From Methylocella silvestris (lineage in GTDB: Bacteria; Pseudomonadota; Alphaproteobacteria; Rhizobiales; Beijerinckiaceae), in contig NZ_PDZR01000020.1 in assembly GCF_002891535.1 (NCBI RefSeq), positions 1 to 64,000 of the forward strand: a stretch of 64,000 bases of DNA, read 5' to 3'. Of this stretch, positions 62,603 to 64,000 are shown piece after piece; the stretch's first letter is position 1, and each line of letters starts with the position of its first letter. The notes beneath the pieces were generated by a model. That model had not been told where the DNA came from. It searched no databases and saw only the letters and a program-made list of their open reading frames with translations. The position numbers and the translations under genes are program-made.

Positions 62603-62664
62603 AATAAGGTGGCCATCGCCGCCAGCCTCGCGCTCGACGCAGCTGAAATTTAGGGAGTCTTAAT

Positions 62665-63150
62665 ATGAAGGGTGACGAGAGAGTCATCGACTATTTAAAT
62701 CGCAGCCTGCGCAGCGAACTGACGGCGATCAATCAATATTGGCTGCATTTCCGCATCCTGGACAATTGGGGCTTCAAGGATCTCGCCAAGCAATGGCGCG
62801 AGGAATCCATCGAAGAGATGCGCCACGCTGACAAGATCACCGCGCGCATTCTGTTCCTTGAGGGATTCCCGAACATGCAGGTTCTGGATCCGCTGCGCAT
62901 CGGCCAGTCGGTCGAGGAGATCTTGTCCTGCGATCTCGCCGCCGAGCTCGGCGCCCGCGAACTCTACACCGAAGCGGCCGAATATTGCATCACCGTGCAT
63001 GACCGCGTGACGAAGGAGCTTTACGACGCACTTCTGATCGACGAGGAACATCATATCGACTTCCTCGAGACGCAGCAGGAGTTGATTCGGCAGGTCGGCG
63101 TGCAGCTCTACAGCCAGAAACACATCGGTAAGCTGTCGGAAGATTTGTAG
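62665..63150 (+). CDS. bfr: Bacterioferritin
   Basis: A 161-residue iron-storage subunit. The di-iron ferroxidase ligands are all present at the canonical numbers (Glu18, Glu51, His54, Glu94, Glu127, His130), and Met52, which binds haem between subunits, is also present. Twenty-four subunits form a shell that oxidises and stores iron. ATG follows a gggag site. The upstream Irr-box-like element suggests iron control. Confidence 0.97.
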   Translation: MKGDERVIDYLNRSLRSELTAINQYWLHFRILDNWGFKDLAKQWREESIEEMRHADKITARILFLEGFPNMQVLDPLRIGQSVEEILSCDLAAELGARELYTEAAEYCITVHDRVTKELYDALLIDEEHHIDFLETQQELIRQVGVQLYSQKHIGKLSEDL

Positions 63151-63161
63151 TCTTTATATAC

Positions 63162-63185
63162 GCCGCGCCGCTGGAACGGCGCGGC
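63162..63185 (+). terminator. GC-rich hairpin after bfr
   Basis: gccgcgccg and cggcgcggc form a perfect nine-base stem around ctggaa, 12 bases after the bfr stop. There is no U tract, so it may stabilise the mRNA end rather than act as an intrinsic terminator. Confidence 0.5.
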
Positions 63186-63380
63186 CCTGCGGGGTGGCCG
63201 CCTTGGAGCAAAAGCCGATCCAACCGGAACGGACTTTTGCTTCAACCCATTGTTTCAACGCATCCGTGATTCCCTTTGGCCGGTTGCATCGCAACGGGCG
63301 TAAAGGCTGAAGCCTGAACATCGTCTGGCGGGGATGCGGCCTTCGTTATCCGATGCCCCGAAGGCGTTGCGGGCGACGGC

Positions 63381-64000
63381 TCACGCAGACCAGAGCAGAT
63401 CTTCCATCGGCCCGTCGGGCGTTTGCCTGTCTGCCGGAGGCGCGTTGACGCTTGCGAGGACGGCGCGATGGATGTCGCGCTCAACGGCCATCGTATAGAA
63501 TGCGCTCACGAGATCGCCAACCCTGCCGCAAACCCGCTCTTCCTGATCTTCCGTTGCAAATTCGCCCGGCGCTACCCCCGCGCCGATCGATTGGACAAGA
63601 TCGCGGAGCGTTTCATTGACCAACTCCATCGCCAAAATATTGCTTTGCGCATTGCCCAAAACGGCGCCGAACTCTGCGGCGTCCTTCGTCAGTTCGGCGA
63701 GGCCGCCGCTGAGGCGAAGATTGCTCTGGCGCAGCTGATCAAGAACCGTGCGCAGCGTCGCGTCGATGGCGGCGATCTGGCCCCCGCCTTGGCTCTGCGT
63801 GCGATCGAGACCCTTCGTCGCCTGTTGCAGCAGAGCGACGACCGGCGCGAGCTGCTTGCCCTCATCCGATATATGCCGGGCGACATCCTTCAGTTCCTGC
63901 GCGATGACGATCAGCCCGCGCCCCTCTGCGCCGAGCCTCGCTGCTTTGAGACCGGAATTGACGCCAATGCGGGAAATGTCGCGGATGATCGCGTTCAACG
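63381..64000 (-). CDS. Methyl-accepting chemotaxis-like signalling protein, C-terminal part (runs off right edge)
   Basis: The visible 200 or so residues contain SRIGVNSGLKAARLGAEGRG and LIVIAQELKDVARHISDEG, which match the hairpin-tip region of chemoreceptor signalling domains (IGxNAxIEAARAGExGRG, then FAVVAxEIRxLA). The rest is helical and ends MEDLLWSA. A TTG near 63998 could start a frame, but the reading frame is open to the edge and the protein almost certainly extends beyond it, so sensor and membrane parts are not visible. The tip is diverged, so it may not signal to a standard CheA. Confidence 0.65.
   Translation of the reverse strand, partial: LNAIIRDISRIGVNSGLKAARLGAEGRGLIVIAQELKDVARHISDEGKQLAPVVALLQQATKGLDRTQSQGGGQIAAIDATLRTVLDQLRQSNLRLSGGLAELTKDAAEFGAVLGNAQSNILAMELVNETLRDLVQSIGAGVAPGEFATEDQEERVCGRVGDLVSAFYTMAVERDIHRAVLASVNAPPADRQTPDGPMEDLLWSA

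Overview
The window reads as chromosome of a GC-rich alphaproteobacterium, most likely of the Hyphomicrobiales (Beijerinckiaceae/Methylocystaceae-like). This is inference from codon use, a probable Irr box in front of bacterioferritin, the family mix and the IS types; no rRNA or other taxonomic marker is present. No tRNA, rRNA or CRISPR array was seen.

Region 1 (1-13.6 kb) is a surface-polysaccharide island bracketed by insertion-sequence debris: the N-terminal end of an IS5-type transposase at the left edge and a frameshifted IS481-type transposase remnant at 13.3-13.5 kb. It encodes CDP-glucose synthesis and 4,6-dehydration (rfbF, rfbG), a Zn-finger C-methyltransferase, RmlC-, RmlD- and GalE-like enzymes, two further methyltransferases, a large glycosyltransferase with eight 38-residue WYLxxYPDV repeats, and a Wzm-type ABC-2 permease without its ATPase. 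The likely product is a C-branched, methylated 6-deoxyhexose glycan. Several genes here are visibly more AT-rich than the rest of the window.

Region 2 (13.6-20 kb) holds two translationally coupled membrane GGDEF-EAL proteins whose defects are complementary: one has GGDKF with an intact EAL, the other an intact GGDEF with a degraded EAL. A third GGDEF-EAL protein, intact in both domains, lies at 60.5-62.5 kb.

Region 3 (20.6-46 kb) is core-type: an acetate permease operon (yjcH-actP, a DUF294/CBS protein, a DnaQ-like exonuclease) divergent from an XRE-cupin regulator; a secreted glycerophosphodiesterase; a tamA-tamB-GST-thioesterase run; a type II NADH dehydrogenase; a DUF4105 protein; a ClpP-like protease; a second glycan locus (GT4, FkbM methyltransferase, flippase); a DUF1275 protein and an OYE-family reductase.

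Region 4 (45-54.9 kb) is a complete guanidine-assimilation operon, easily misread as urea metabolism: ABC importer, two DUF1989 proteins (carboxyguanidine deiminase subunits), guanidine/urea carboxylase and allophanate hydrolase. It is headed by a clear guanidine-I (ykkC) riboswitch, and a textbook sigma-54 promoter places the predicted transcription start exactly at the riboswitch 5' end.

Region 5 (55-64 kb) has a PanE-like reductase, DUF805 and DUF1428 proteins, a beta-hydroxyacid dehydrogenase, a Grr-type RiPP pair (a W-R-N repeat precursor plus a radical SAM/SPASM maturase, with its own promoter and terminator), the third GGDEF-EAL gene, bacterioferritin, and the end of a chemoreceptor-like gene at the right edge.
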